A program made the position numbers and the translations under genes. DNA of 64,000 bases from an uncultured Acetatifactor sp. (GTDB lineage: Bacteria > Bacillota > Clostridia > Lachnospirales > Lachnospiraceae), in NCBI GenBank assembly GCA_910585015.1, contig CAJUCT010000001.1, positions 43,864 to 107,863 of the forward strand, in the 5' to 3' direction. Position 1 is the first letter of the stretch, and every line of letters begins with the position of its first letter. Below are positions 31,687 through 41,119 of this stretch, piece after piece. The notes under the pieces are model-generated. The model made no database searches and was not told where the DNA came from. It worked only from the letters and a program-made list of their open reading frames with translations.

Positions 31687-32769
31687 ATGGAAGCCAAACG
31701 GAATAAAAAAGTAATAATCGCAATAATAATTGCTGCTGTCGCGCTTATCTTTTTGGGATATTTTGTTATGCGATTTACCTCAAAAAGAGGACAATCATCT
31801 GGAGAAATATTTTTATATGGGGAAAAACATTCTAACAAGGATATTTTAGAAAAGGAATTTGAATTGTGGGCATCATATTATCAAAATGACGGTGTGAGAG
31901 ATCTCTTTGTAGAACTTCCATATTACACAGCAGAGTATATGAACTTGTGGATGAAGTCCGATAATGATGATATTTTGGATTTGCTATATCAGGATTGGGC
32001 TGGAACGGCTATGTACTCTCAAGAGGTTATCGATTTCTATAAACGGATTAAAAATGAATGCCCAGAGACTGTTTTTCACGGAACAGATGTTGGTCATCAA
32101 TATGATACGACGGGAAAACGTTTTCTGGAATACCTTGAGTCCATAGGGCAGAAACAGTCTGAGTTATATCGGCTGTCACAAGAAAACATCAAGCAAGGGC
32201 AATATTACTATCAACATTCTGATAACGCATATCGTGAAAATACAATGGTCAAAAACTTTATTCGGGAATTTAACAGTTTGAATGATGTTGATGTGATGGG
32301 AATATACGGTTCAGCTCACACCAACATAGAGGCAATGGATTATGCAACAAATTCGGTTCCTTGTATGGCAAATCAACTTTACAAAAAATATGGCAACGCA
32401 TTGCACACGGAAGATTTGACTTCACTGGCTCTCAATAATGAGGCATCTCGGATTGATACTATCAAAATCGGTGAGAAAGAGTATACTGCATTATATTTTG
32501 GAAAGGTAGACATATCAGCAGTTTTACCCGATTACCAATACAGGGAATTTTGGATATTAGAAAACGCATACGATGATTTCAAAGATAATTTCAAGACCGG
32601 AAACGTTCTACCTTACAATAATTATCCCATGGAAATTGAAATGGGTCAAATATTTGTAATTGACTATATGATGGCAGATGGTTCTACTGTGAGAGAATAT
32701 CATCGTTCAGATGGGAACACATGGCAAGGATTGCCTGTGACAGAGGAGTTTAGCATTGATTATGATTAA
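31687..32769 (+). CDS. membrane-anchored Tiki/EreA-superfamily-like protein
   Basis: A 360-residue protein with a single N-terminal TM anchor (VIIAIIIAAVALIFLGYFVM) and an extracytoplasmic domain. The ATG at 31687 follows AAAGGAG. The pattern IFLYGEKHSNKDILEKEFELW, FHGTDVGHQYD and IYGSAHTN places conserved Glu/His residues as in the Tiki/EreA/ChaN-like metal-dependent superfamily. The exact family and substrate are unknown. AT-rich, unlike the flanking host genes, and preceded by a dead PadR gene, suggesting acquisition. A second, better-defined EreA-like protein lies at 47456. Confidence 0.55.
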   Translation: MEAKRNKKVIIAIIIAAVALIFLGYFVMRFTSKRGQSSGEIFLYGEKHSNKDILEKEFELWASYYQNDGVRDLFVELPYYTAEYMNLWMKSDNDDILDLLYQDWAGTAMYSQEVIDFYKRIKNECPETVFHGTDVGHQYDTTGKRFLEYLESIGQKQSELYRLSQENIKQGQYYYQHSDNAYRENTMVKNFIREFNSLNDVDVMGIYGSAHTNIEAMDYATNSVPCMANQLYKKYGNALHTEDLTSLALNNEASRIDTIKIGEKEYTALYFGKVDISAVLPDYQYREFWILENAYDDFKDNFKTGNVLPYNNYPMEIEMGQIFVIDYMMADGSTVREYHRSDGNTWQGLPVTEEFSIDYD

Positions 32770-32841
32770 GATAGAGTTTTAATAGGAACGCTGCAATATC
32801 ACAATGTCATTAACTTAGGAAAAAACAATACGGAGGAATTG

Positions 32842-32922
32842 ATGGAGACATATCGCATTATGGATGCAGGATGCCACAAAGGGGAGTATTTGGACTATTT
32901 GAAATCCTGTGATTTGATATAA
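32842..32922 (+). CDS. possible 26-residue peptide
   Basis: CGGAGG lies 6 bp before an ATG opening METYRIMDAGCHKGEYLDYL... with a stop at 32920-32922. It may be a peptide gene or the end of a lost gene. Confidence 0.2.
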   Translation: METYRIMDAGCHKGEYLDYLKSCDLI

Positions 32923-32948
32923 GGCGCAGAGGGGGGCCATTTTCCCAA

Positions 32949-33689
32949 TCACTGGTACTCCAGAAAATCTTCCATGTTTCCGTTAAACACGTTCATGTCG
33001 ATATATTTCTCATCCCCCTGGTATCCCTCCAGCTTTTCCCGATCCGTATATTGCCAAAAAGTCCATTGTCGATGATCTGAGAGGTGGGGAGCGGTGACCA
33101 CATTCCTTATCCAGATATCATATTCCTGGAAAGCATCCGCAAGATATAGAGCATAGGATTTTTCCGTGGCGTAGATGATAGGTCTCATGCCATAATGCTC
33201 TTCCAGCCGGTCCAGCATAATTGCGAGTTCTTTCCTCACCTGGTCCCGGCTGGGGGGATTTTGCTCCTTGTCTCCATAAAATTCCAGATCTATCACGGGA
33301 GGGAGCATATCGTCAGTCTTTTCTACGACAGCAATATAATTATCTGCCTGGGTCTGTCCTTCGCTGTCATAGCTGAAAAAGTGGTAGACGCCTATGCGCA
33401 GACTGGTTTTGCGAGACTCTTCATAATTATATTGAAAACAGGGGTCCACATGAGTGCTGCCCTCCGTGGCTTTAATAAAGGCAAAGCAGATATCATTGGA
33501 AGCCAGGATATTCCAGTCAATGTGTCCCTGATACCGGGATACATCCACCCCTCTTACCGGGTACTGACTTCTGGAGGGATTGTTCAATAGGATGGTCCCG
33601 TTCCGGGCCAGGGCGAAAAGAACAAGTATTGCCAGCAGCAAAACAATCAATACCGCGCCAGCAGCGATCCATTTCTTCTTCCTGTTCAT
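32949..33689 (-). CDS. GH25 lysozyme (muramidase), membrane-anchored
   Basis: A 246-residue protein: a basic N-terminus, one TM helix (AAGAVLIVLLLAILVLFALA), then a GH25 domain that cleaves MurNAc-GlcNAc bonds. GH25 markers: VRGVDVSRYQGHIDW, FAFIKATEGSTHVDPCF, GVYHFFSYD, VIDLEFYGD (catalytic Asp/Glu pair) and WTFWQYTD. The ATG at 33689 follows AAAGGGGA. It probably acts on the outer face of the membrane in wall remodelling. The 33690-34043 gap upstream has a TATAAT at 33998 on the + strand but no gene. Confidence 0.92.
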   Translation of the reverse strand: MNRKKKWIAAGAVLIVLLLAILVLFALARNGTILLNNPSRSQYPVRGVDVSRYQGHIDWNILASNDICFAFIKATEGSTHVDPCFQYNYEESRKTSLRIGVYHFFSYDSEGQTQADNYIAVVEKTDDMLPPVIDLEFYGDKEQNPPSRDQVRKELAIMLDRLEEHYGMRPIIYATEKSYALYLADAFQEYDIWIRNVVTAPHLSDHRQWTFWQYTDREKLEGYQGDEKYIDMNVFNGNMEDFLEYQ

Positions 33690-34043
33690 CTTTTCCCCTT
33701 TCATGCGTCTGTTTCCCAATCCTTTAGTCCTTTCCGAACAAATCCGCCTGTCTGCATTATTCTGAATGTCCCTGAAACCAATTTATACTGCATATTTTTC
33801 GCAGCGGCCATATTTTGCCTTGTTCCCCGTATACATATGCTTTTTGCAAATATGTTCTATGTATTTGATTTTGGGTCTGCCGATATAATTATAATCGGTT
33901 TTTCGCAGGAACACAATTCCCAAAAGGAAATAATAAATTTTATATAGTATCCGCACATACATAAATCTGATTCGTTATACACAGTGAAAGCTTCCTGTAT
34001 AATATAAACAGATGACAGGGGTTGACTAAAAAATATACCTCAT

Positions 34044-34514
34044 TTGGCGCTGCTGGCGGCCCAGGAGCATATGCGCTCAGCCATGTACAATATGACGGAA
34101 CTGGAATTGTGTACCCGTTTTTCCGTAAAGAGCATTGTGCTGGCAAGAATGGGGCTGCTGGGCAGTTTTCATTTACTGTTGCTGCTGGTGCAGCTGCCGC
34201 TGCTTTTATTGTACGGGCAGGTAGGGATTCTGCAGACGGGGGTTTATCTGCTGGTGCCTTACCTGATGACCACTTTTCTGAGCATGGCCTGGGCCAGAAG
34301 AGTGCGGGGACGGGAGGCCCTGTACCTGTGTCTGGGCATAGCCGTGATGGTCAGCAGTCTGCAGGTGGTGGGCAGCAATGTGGCGGATTGGTACAGGGGA
34401 CAGTTGTTTCCCTGGTGGCTGTTGGTGTTGGCGCTGCTGCTGGCAGGCAATGTATGGGAATACTACCAAGCCGCATGTCGGGCGGGCAGTATCTATGAGA
34501 ACATGACGGCATAG
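34044..34514 (+). pseudogene. 5'-truncated membrane protein of the ABC operon
   Basis: The open frame encodes only a C-terminal part: a soluble helix (LLAAQEHMRSAMYNMTELELCTRFS) and about four TM helices. A TGA at 34023-34025 lies directly upstream in frame, and the only nearby start is a TTG without a ribosome site. In Lachnospiraceae such proteins resemble membrane anti-sigma/regulatory partners encoded before an ABC ATPase and permease (inference). The 5' half appears deleted; the promoter-like TATAAT at 33998 may be what remains upstream. Confidence 0.5.
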
Positions 34515-34557
34515 AGCAAAAGCGCCTTATCCGGATTTTTGTTAAGAAAGGAAAACG

Positions 34558-35367
34558 GTGGTGGATCATGTCAGCCTGAAGCTGCGTACGGGAGTCTATG
34601 GTCTGCTGGGGGCCAATGGCGCAGGCAAGACTACTCTGATGCGGATGATCTGTGGGATTCTGCGGCCCTCGGAGGGGCGGATCACGCTGGCGGGGCAGCC
34701 CGAGACCTGTGAGGCATATTGGTCCATGCTGGGTTATCTGCCCCAGGATTTCGGGTATTATCCCGATTTCACAGGCAGAGAATTTCTGCTTTATATGGCT
34801 GCGCTGAAAGGACTGCCCAAGTTCCGGGCCCGGCAAAAGAGCGAGGAACTGCTGGAACTGGTGGGCCTGACGGGGCAGGCCGGCAAGAAGATCAAGACCT
34901 ATTCCGGCGGCATGAAGCAGAGGCTGGGAATTGCCCAGGCGCTGCTGAATGATCCCTGTCTGCTGGTGCTGGATGAGCCCACGGCGGGCCTGGACCCCAA
35001 GGAGCGGGTGCGCTTTAGGGATCTGATTGCCCAGGCGGGCCAAAGCAGCATCGTGCTGCTGTCCACCCACATTGTGTCAGACGTGGAGCATATTGCGGAC
35101 AGCATTCTGATGATGAAAGAGGGACGGCTGATCTATCAGGGCAAATGGGAAAAGAGCCGGGGAGATCTGGAGGCGTTCTATTTGGAGCAATTTGGGGACG
35201 AGACAGAGCGCCGAGACGGAGAAGAGAAGCCTCCCCGAGGCCAAGGGTGGCAGAGACAGAAGCCTTTCCGAGAGGCATTGACTGCCGAAATAGACAGGGA
35301 ATATTCCCCTGGAAATGGCACTGGCGGTGAGGATACAGAAGCAGAGACAGGAGGACGGCAGAAATGA
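34558..35367 (+). CDS. ABC exporter ATPase, N-terminally truncated
   Basis: A 269-residue CcmA-type ATPase as read from GTG 34558 (AAAGG 7 bp upstream). Walker A GANGAGKTT, Q-loop PQDFG, signature YSGGMKQR, Walker B LLVLDEP and the H-loop STH are intact. The first beta strand and A-loop region (about 18 residues before VDHVSLKL) are missing. A frame containing EQKRLIRIFVKKGK lies just upstream, one base out of phase and without an ATG, so a start-codon loss plus frameshift is likely. The C-terminal tail (from about residue 200) is long and low-complexity. Stop overlaps the permease start (ATGA). Confidence 0.75.
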   Translation: MVDHVSLKLRTGVYGLLGANGAGKTTLMRMICGILRPSEGRITLAGQPETCEAYWSMLGYLPQDFGYYPDFTGREFLLYMAALKGLPKFRARQKSEELLELVGLTGQAGKKIKTYSGGMKQRLGIAQALLNDPCLLVLDEPTAGLDPKERVRFRDLIAQAGQSSIVLLSTHIVSDVEHIADSILMMKEGRLIYQGKWEKSRGDLEAFYLEQFGDETERRDGEEKPPRGQGWQRQKPFREALTAEIDREYSPGNGTGGEDTEAETGGRQK

Positions 35368-36635
35368 GTCAGTTGGGGATATTATATCAATATGAGATGA
35401 AAAAGATTTTGAAGAAAAAGATGACATGGATCTCCTTTTGCGGAGTGGTGCTGGTCATGGCGTTCTGCTGCTTTGGGGTACTGCTGAACAGATATGTCCT
35501 CACCGACGCGCAGACAGGGGAGAGCGTGTGCTACAGCGCCTATGAGAGAGCCATGGATCGGCAGGCAAGGGGGGAGAAATTTAACGGACGCCTTATTGAT
35601 GATATTCTGCTGCGGGAGATGCAGGTGGCATATGCGGATGTGCAGACGCAGGAGCAGGAACGGGTGACGGACAATGCCACAATAAATGTCTCAGCCGTCA
35701 CAACGGCTGAAGTCCCCGATGACCCAGCGGAGGCGGAAAGGCTTTCGCAGCAGCGCAGACAGTATGAGGCAATCTACAATTATGTGAGGGGCGTTGTGGG
35801 CAATGAGGAGGTACACACTGTGGACGCCGCCGCCTTTTACAGGGCAAGGCAGCAGATGATAAGGGATTATGAGCAGGCTCTGTGCCTCACGGAAGGAGAG
35901 CAAGAGTATTGGCGCAGACATGAGGCGCAGACACCGTGTGTCTATTATTGGGATATGGGGGTGAGTATGATGCTGGTCAGTTCCAGGACTATGCTGGCGC
36001 TGACTGCCCTGATGATAGGCATGGTGTTTTCGGGGGTATTTGCGGATGAGCATATACGCAAGACGGATCAGCTAGTGCTGTGCAGCCGCCATGGGAGGGG
36101 TATGCTCTACCTGGCCAAGCTGCTGGCCTCCATGACGCTGGCCGCCGCAGCGGCGCTCCTGGTGGGGGGCGCCACATTGCTGAGCTTTGGTGTTGTCTAT
36201 GGGTACGGAGAAAGCTGGAATGCGCCGCTGCAAATCTATCTGGAGTCCTCCCCCTTTGCCCTGACCATGGGACAGGGAATTGTTATTCTGCTGGTACTGC
36301 TGCTGTTGGCCACAGTGCTGCACAGCGTTCTGGCTCTGGTGCTGTCTTGCTGGACCAGGAGCGGCGTGGCGTCCATGAGCCTGATGATGGTTTACACGCT
36401 GGGAACTTTGTTTGCCAATGTGCCGGAACGGCTGCGGCTGTTGTCCCAGTGCCTGTACCTGTCACCTGCAAAGGCAGTTTGTGCCAGCGCCTTTTACGAT
36501 GCGCGGCTGGTGGGTGGAGCGGGACATTACCTGACTTTCTGGCAGACGGGAATGCTCCTGTACCCGCTGCTTGCCCTGGGGCTTGCTCTGCTGGGAGGGC
36601 TGATTTACCGCAGGTGGCAGATCAGCGGGCGGTGA
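35364..36635 (+). CDS. ABC-2-type exporter permease
   Basis: A 423-residue membrane protein with one TM helix near residue 20, a long extracytoplasmic loop (about residues 45-200, containing two acidic stretches) and about five further TM helices. This is the layout of ABC-2 permeases partnered with CcmA-like ATPases. Translation is coupled to the ATPase by an ATGA overlap. The substrate is unknown; the pair looks like a peptide or drug exporter. The permease looks intact, although the two genes upstream are damaged. Confidence 0.75.
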   Translation: MSQLGILYQYEMKKILKKKMTWISFCGVVLVMAFCCFGVLLNRYVLTDAQTGESVCYSAYERAMDRQARGEKFNGRLIDDILLREMQVAYADVQTQEQERVTDNATINVSAVTTAEVPDDPAEAERLSQQRRQYEAIYNYVRGVVGNEEVHTVDAAAFYRARQQMIRDYEQALCLTEGEQEYWRRHEAQTPCVYYWDMGVSMMLVSSRTMLALTALMIGMVFSGVFADEHIRKTDQLVLCSRHGRGMLYLAKLLASMTLAAAAALLVGGATLLSFGVVYGYGESWNAPLQIYLESSPFALTMGQGIVILLVLLLLATVLHSVLALVLSCWTRSGVASMSLMMVYTLGTLFANVPERLRLLSQCLYLSPAKAVCASAFYDARLVGGAGHYLTFWQTGMLLYPLLALGLALLGGLIYRRWQISGR

Positions 36636-36770
36636 TTTTGCTTCCGGCGCCGTCTTGAGCGCCTGCAAAATAAAGAAATTAGCTGTAGTTTTCACAGATT
36701 TTTGATATAATATGAGTAAAGAAAAATATAGTTTTTGGCGGCAAAGTATATAGAATAATACACATGAGCG

Positions 36771-37191
36771 ATGGAGGAACACTGAAAAGAGTTTTTCGCA
36801 TTTCGAACGCTTTTGACGGATTGTAAAAAACTTATCATTCCGGTGGTAAACGAGATATTTAAAGAGGACTACACAGGCAGGGAACAGGTCATTTTAAAAG
36901 AAAATGAGATTTTTCTCAGGCAGCAGGGCGGAGGAGAAAATAAGAAGATTACGGATTCCTCTTTTGCCATTGTAGAAGGAACGATTTCCAGGAGGTAAAG
37001 AAGGTTATGGGCGGACAGATACTTGAATATGAGGCAAAGAATATTTTGCGTCAGGGAATAGAGCAGGGCTTAACAAATCCGTACAGAAAATGCTGACAAA
37101 AGGTTATTCATGTGAGGAGGTATCCGATATTCTGGAGATGGATATTGAAGAGGTGAGAGCCATACAGGAAGAATTGCGGCAGATGGCTTAG
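36771..37191 (+). pseudogene. Rpn-family (PD-(D/E)XK transposase-like) remnant
   Basis: FRTLLTDCKKLIIPVVNEIF and YTGREQVILKENEIFLRQQ with ERITDSSF-like NKKITDSSFAIVEG match the N-terminus of recombination-promoting nuclease/putative transposase proteins. An in-frame TGA follows ATG 36771 by four codons. The frame stops at 36998. The C-terminal part (MGGQILEYEAKNILRQGIEQGL, frameshift, VQKMLTKGYSCEEVSDIL) follows directly, so the catalytic middle is deleted. Confidence 0.75.
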
Positions 37192-37386
37192 AACAGGGAT
37201 TAGTTAGAGTGAATATAGGAACAAACATGGACGTGTTAGGGGAGACAAAGTCTCCCCTAATTGCTTTGTGTCGCAGCAAAAAATAAGCCGCCGGGTGCCT
37301 TTTTGTGAAGAATTAGTCGAAATACGTCAAAAAAATCAAACTTGTGCAAAACCGACAAAACTTAAAGAGCAGATTTGTGAATAAAA

Positions 37387-37419
37387 TTGATTGAATTTGA
37401 CTGAATTTGAATGTATAAT
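37387..37419 (+). promoter_or_regulatory. fructose operon promoter with direct-repeat operator
   Basis: TTGAAT (37391-37396), a 17-bp spacer and TATAAT (37414-37419). Overlapping it are 10-bp direct repeats TTGATTGAAT, TTGACTGAAT and TTGAATGTAT at 37387, 37397 and 37407. DeoR-family regulators often bind direct repeats one helical turn apart, so this is the likely FruR site. Confidence 0.6.
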
Positions 37420-37450
37420 AAGACCATAAAAGATGGCAGGAGGAAACGGG

Positions 37451-38377
37451 ATGATTTACACAGTTACATTTAATCCATCTCTGGACTACATCGTTTCGGT
37501 GGATGATTTTAAACTGGGCCTGACGAATCGAACCAGCTCTGAGTTGATGCTGCCGGGGGGGAAGGGGCTGAATGTCTCAATGGTGCTCGGCAACCTGGGC
37601 ATCGACAATACGGCCTTTGGGTTCGCGGCAGGATTTACAGGAGATGAGATTGTCCGCCGGGTGGAGGAGATGGGAGTAAAAGCCGAATTTATTCGGATTC
37701 AAGACGGATTTTCCAGGATCAACTTAAAGCTTAAATCCATCGACGGTACGGAAATCAACGGCTGTGGTCCCCGGATCAGCGGGCAGGCAGTGGAGCAGCT
37801 GATGGAAAAGCTGGCTATCCTGAAGGCGGGGGATGTGCTGGTGCTGGCGGGAAGCATACCCAGTTCCATGCCGGACGATATCTACAGGAGGATCATGGAG
37901 CGGCTGGACGGGCGGAACGTGATGATTGTGGTGGATGCCACGAAGGATCTGCTGGTCAATGTGCTGGAGTATCATCCGTTCCTGGTAAAACCCAATAACC
38001 ATGAGCTGGGCGAGATTTTCGGGGTCACGCTTCAGCGCAGGGAGGAAGTGATTCCCTACGCGGAGAAGCTTAAGGAGAGGGGAGCGGTCAATGTTCTGGT
38101 GTCCATGGCAGGCGAGGGCGCGGTTCTGGTGGCGGAAGACGGGAGCGTATTCCAGGCTCCGGCGCCGAAGGGAAAGCTTGTCAACGGTGTGGGGGCAGGC
38201 GACTCCATGGTGGCAGGTTTCCTGGCGGGCTGGATGGAGCGGAGGGATTACAGACACGCGTTTTACATGGGAATATCCGCCGGCAGCGCCAGCGCGTTTT
38301 CCGAGCAGCTGGCAACCAGAGAAGAGATAGAGGCGGTATATGGACAGATGCAGAACACCTATACTCACGGGCGATGA
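37451..38377 (+). CDS. fruK: 1-phosphofructokinase
   Basis: A 308-residue PfkB-family kinase that converts fructose 1-phosphate to fructose 1,6-bisphosphate in the cytosol. The ATG at 37451 follows AGGAGG. PfkB motifs: N-terminal TFNPSLDYIV, LPGGKGLNVS (substrate loop), and C-terminal VNGVGAGDSMVAGFLAG with the catalytic Asp. First gene of the fru operon, directly upstream of the PTS IIABC gene, so assignment to fructose 1-phosphate rather than tagatose 6-phosphate is strongly supported by context. Confidence 0.93.
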   Translation: MIYTVTFNPSLDYIVSVDDFKLGLTNRTSSELMLPGGKGLNVSMVLGNLGIDNTAFGFAAGFTGDEIVRRVEEMGVKAEFIRIQDGFSRINLKLKSIDGTEINGCGPRISGQAVEQLMEKLAILKAGDVLVLAGSIPSSMPDDIYRRIMERLDGRNVMIVVDATKDLLVNVLEYHPFLVKPNNHELGEIFGVTLQRREEVIPYAEKLKERGAVNVLVSMAGEGAVLVAEDGSVFQAPAPKGKLVNGVGAGDSMVAGFLAGWMERRDYRHAFYMGISAGSASAFSEQLATREEIEAVYGQMQNTYTHGR

Positions 38378-38477
38378 ATTTTGCCGCGATGTTCCCGGAA
38401 TCTTTGGAGCGTGAGTCAGGTTCCGCGGCAAGTTTTAGTGAGCGTCAGTAAAAATCAGTGACAATGGGAGGTTGAAG

Positions 38478-40394
38478 ATGAGAATTACGGAATTGTTGGA
38501 TAAGCGGAGCATTTCCCTTACCGGAGCGCCGAAGAGTAAAAGCGAGGCGCTGGACCAGGCGGTAGAACTGATGGTTAAAAGCGGCAAGATCAATGACAGG
38601 GAGGCATACCGGAAGCAGGTTTACGCAAGGGAAGAGGAGAGCACTACCGGCATCGGGGAGGGGATTGCCATTCCCCACGGAAAATGTGATGCCGTCAGCA
38701 GGCCGGGACTTGCGGCGATGGTGGTGAAGGACGGGGTGGATTTTGATTCCCTGGACGGGGAGCCGGTGACTCTGATTTTCCTGATAGCCGCTCCCAACAC
38801 GGAAGACAATGTACATCTGGATGTGCTGAGCAAATTGTCCGTGCTGATGATGGACGAAGATTTTTCCGATTCCCTGCGCAGCGCCGGTTCTGTGGAGGAG
38901 TTTCTTGAGATTATTGACAGGGCGGACGAGGAGAAAGCGGATATCGACCAGCGGCTGCAGGATACGGGAGAGGCCGGAAAGACCGGGGCGAAAATTCTGG
39001 CGGTCACCTCCTGTCCCACGGGGATTGCCCACACCTATATGGCGGCGGAGGGGATTGAGAAGGCGGCCAAGGAAAAGGGCTGCTATGTCAAGATTGAAAC
39101 CAGAGGTTCCGGCGGCGCCAAGAATGTGCTGAGCGCTCGGGAGATACAGGAGGCGGACTGCATTATCGTGGCGGCGGACGCCCAGGTGCCCATGGATCGT
39201 TTCGACGGAAAGAAAGTGATTCAGTGCCAGGTTTCCGACGGTATCAGCAAGGCGGGAGAGTTGCTTGACAGAGCCTTGGCCGGAGACGCGCCGGTGTATC
39301 ACGCGTCGGCAGGTTCCCAGCCCTCCGCGCAGAGGACGGGTAAAAGCGGCGGCGTGGGGCATCAGATCTACACGCAGCTGATGAACGGGGTCTCTCACAT
39401 GCTTCCCTTTGTGGTAGGCGGAGGTATTCTGATAGCGCTGGCCTTCTTAATCGACGGAATCTGCGTGGATATGGATGCGCTGGATATAGCGGAAAGGGCA
39501 AACTTCGGTACCATTACGCCCGCGGCGGCATGGTTTAAAAATCTGGGCGGTGTGGCCTTTGGATTTATGCTCCCGGTACTGGCGGGATTCATCGCCATGG
39601 CCATTGGCGACAGACCTGCCCTGGCGGTTGGATTCGTGGGCGGGATGATTGCGGCAGGCGGCACTTCCGGTTTCCTCGGGGCATTGGCGGCAGGTTTTCT
39701 GGCGGGCTATATCATTGTTCTGCTCCGCAAGGTATGCGGCCATCTGCCGGACTTCCTGGAAAAAATCGCTCCGGTGCTGATTTATCCGCTGATTGGCATA
39801 TTGCTTATGGGAATTGCCATGTCGTTTGTGATAGAGCCGGTTATGGGCGGCATCAATACGGCCTTAAACCACGGCCTCACCAGTATGGGCGGCGCAAGCA
39901 AAGTGATTTTGGGATTGGTTCTGGGCGGAATGATGGCCATCGACATGGGCGGGCCTTTCAACAAGGCGGCATATGTGTTCGGCACGGCGGCAATCGCTGC
40001 GGGCAATTACGATATCATGGCAGCGGTCATGATTGGCGGCATGACGCCTCCCTGCGCCATTGCGCTGGCAACCCTTCTCTTTAAGAAGAAATTCACCAAG
40101 GAGGAGAGAGAGTCCGGTCCCACCAACTTTATTATGGGATTGGCGTTTATCACCGAAGGCGCAATTCCCTTTGCAGCCTCCGACCCGCTGCATGTACTGC
40201 CCGCCTGCATCGTCGGTTCAGGCGTGGCCGGAGCTCTGTCCATGCTGTTTAACTGTACTTTGATGGCCCCCCACGGAGGAATCTTCGTATTTCCGGTGGT
40301 GGGAAACGCCGCCATGTATGTGGTGGCACTGCTGGCAGGCATAGCTGTATCCACATTGCTGCTGGGTGTATTAAAGAAAAATGCAGAAGCGTAA
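38478..40394 (+). CDS. fruA: PTS fructose transporter IIABC
   Basis: A 638-residue fused permease that imports and phosphorylates fructose to fructose 1-phosphate. Order: IIA (residues 1-150, phospho-His67 in GIAIPHGKC), IIB (170-270, phospho-Cys179 in VTSCPTGIAHTYMAAEGIE), then IIC with about nine TM helices (from HQIYTQLMNGVSHMLPFVVGGG). The ATG at 38478 follows GGGAGG. A long stem (TTGCCGCG/CGCGGCAA) spans 38386-38432 in the fruK-fruA gap and may tune relative expression. Confidence 0.95.
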   Translation: MRITELLDKRSISLTGAPKSKSEALDQAVELMVKSGKINDREAYRKQVYAREEESTTGIGEGIAIPHGKCDAVSRPGLAAMVVKDGVDFDSLDGEPVTLIFLIAAPNTEDNVHLDVLSKLSVLMMDEDFSDSLRSAGSVEEFLEIIDRADEEKADIDQRLQDTGEAGKTGAKILAVTSCPTGIAHTYMAAEGIEKAAKEKGCYVKIETRGSGGAKNVLSAREIQEADCIIVAADAQVPMDRFDGKKVIQCQVSDGISKAGELLDRALAGDAPVYHASAGSQPSAQRTGKSGGVGHQIYTQLMNGVSHMLPFVVGGGILIALAFLIDGICVDMDALDIAERANFGTITPAAAWFKNLGGVAFGFMLPVLAGFIAMAIGDRPALAVGFVGGMIAAGGTSGFLGALAAGFLAGYIIVLLRKVCGHLPDFLEKIAPVLIYPLIGILLMGIAMSFVIEPVMGGINTALNHGLTSMGGASKVILGLVLGGMMAIDMGGPFNKAAYVFGTAAIAAGNYDIMAAVMIGGMTPPCAIALATLLFKKKFTKEERESGPTNFIMGLAFITEGAIPFAASDPLHVLPACIVGSGVAGALSMLFNCTLMAPHGGIFVFPVVGNAAMYVVALLAGIAVSTLLLGVLKKNAEA

Positions 40395-40475
40395 AAAGGA
40401 CAATTGCAAAACCCTTCTATGTTATGAAAAGAGTTTTACATTTGCAAGATAAAAATTATAAAAAGGAGAATCGCC

Positions 40476-40733
40476 ATGAGAGAATTTAAGTATGTAATCA
40501 CAGACCCCGAGGGAATCCACGCGCGTCCGGCAGGAGAACTGGTAAAGGCGGCAAAGGCATTCGAGTGCGGCATCAAGCTGGAGAAGGACGGCAAGGCGGG
40601 AGACTGCAAGAAGATCTTTGGCATCATGGGACTTGGCGTCAAAAAGGATAATGAGGTGGTCATTACTTTTGACGGCGCGGACGAGGACGCGGCCTGCGAA
40701 GCCATAAGTAAATTTATGCAGGATAATCTGTAA
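40476..40733 (+). CDS. HPr-family phosphocarrier lacking Ser46
   Basis: An 85-residue HPr that passes phosphate from enzyme I to FruA. Active His15 is in GIHARPAGEL. Alignment with B. subtilis HPr puts Lys46 (CKKIFGIMGLG) where Firmicutes have the HPrK-phosphorylated Ser46 (KSIMGVMSLG); the Ser52 equivalent is Gly. It therefore should escape HPr kinase control and cannot form P-Ser-HPr/CcpA. Its place inside the fru operon suggests a dedicated fructose HPr, perhaps in addition to a housekeeping ptsH elsewhere. Ribosome site AAAGGAG precedes the ATG. Confidence 0.9.
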   Translation: MREFKYVITDPEGIHARPAGELVKAAKAFECGIKLEKDGKAGDCKKIFGIMGLGVKKDNEVVITFDGADEDAACEAISKFMQDNL

Positions 40734-40813
40734 TACGGCCTGTGCGGGAGGAACCGTCTCATCGGGAGAAATATGTGGACCTGACAGACGGTTCCTTTCA
40801 GATTAAACGACAT

Positions 40814-41119
40814 AGGCAATTGCGAAAGGTTCTCTGCAAGTGACGCGGCTGGTCAATATATACAAAAACGGGCTCCGACGCAGTGGCAAGTCGCCCTTAT
40901 TTTGTATATATTGCCCATCCACTGTTACCGGAAAGGGAGTTTCGTAATCGCCTTTAAACGGCAGTCAGGCAATTGCGAAAGGTTCTCTGCAAGTGACGCG
41001 GCTGGTCAATATATACAAAAACGGGCTCCAACGCAGTGGCAAGTCGCCCTTATTTTGTATATATTGCCCATCCACTGTTACCGGAAAGGGAGTTTCGCAA
41101 TCGCCTTTAAACGGCAGTC
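40814..41119. repeat. 153-bp palindromic element in tandem duplicate
   Basis: Two copies, 40814-40966 and 40967-41119, differ at two bases; a third copy begins at 41120 (AGGCAATTG) and breaks off. Each has a 140-bp dyad: ends AGGCAATTGCGAAA and TTTCGTAATCGCCT are complementary, and inner arms CAATATATACAAAA and TTTTGTATATATTG pair around a loop, plus a 13-bp spacer TTAAACGGCAGTC. The 417-bp gap between the HPr gene and ptsI is filled by it; no gene is present. Confidence 0.95.

Noticed and set aside
32770..32841. Extension of the Tiki-like gene or an extra gene before the 26-residue peptide
   Set aside because: Stops in all frames and no protein-like signal.
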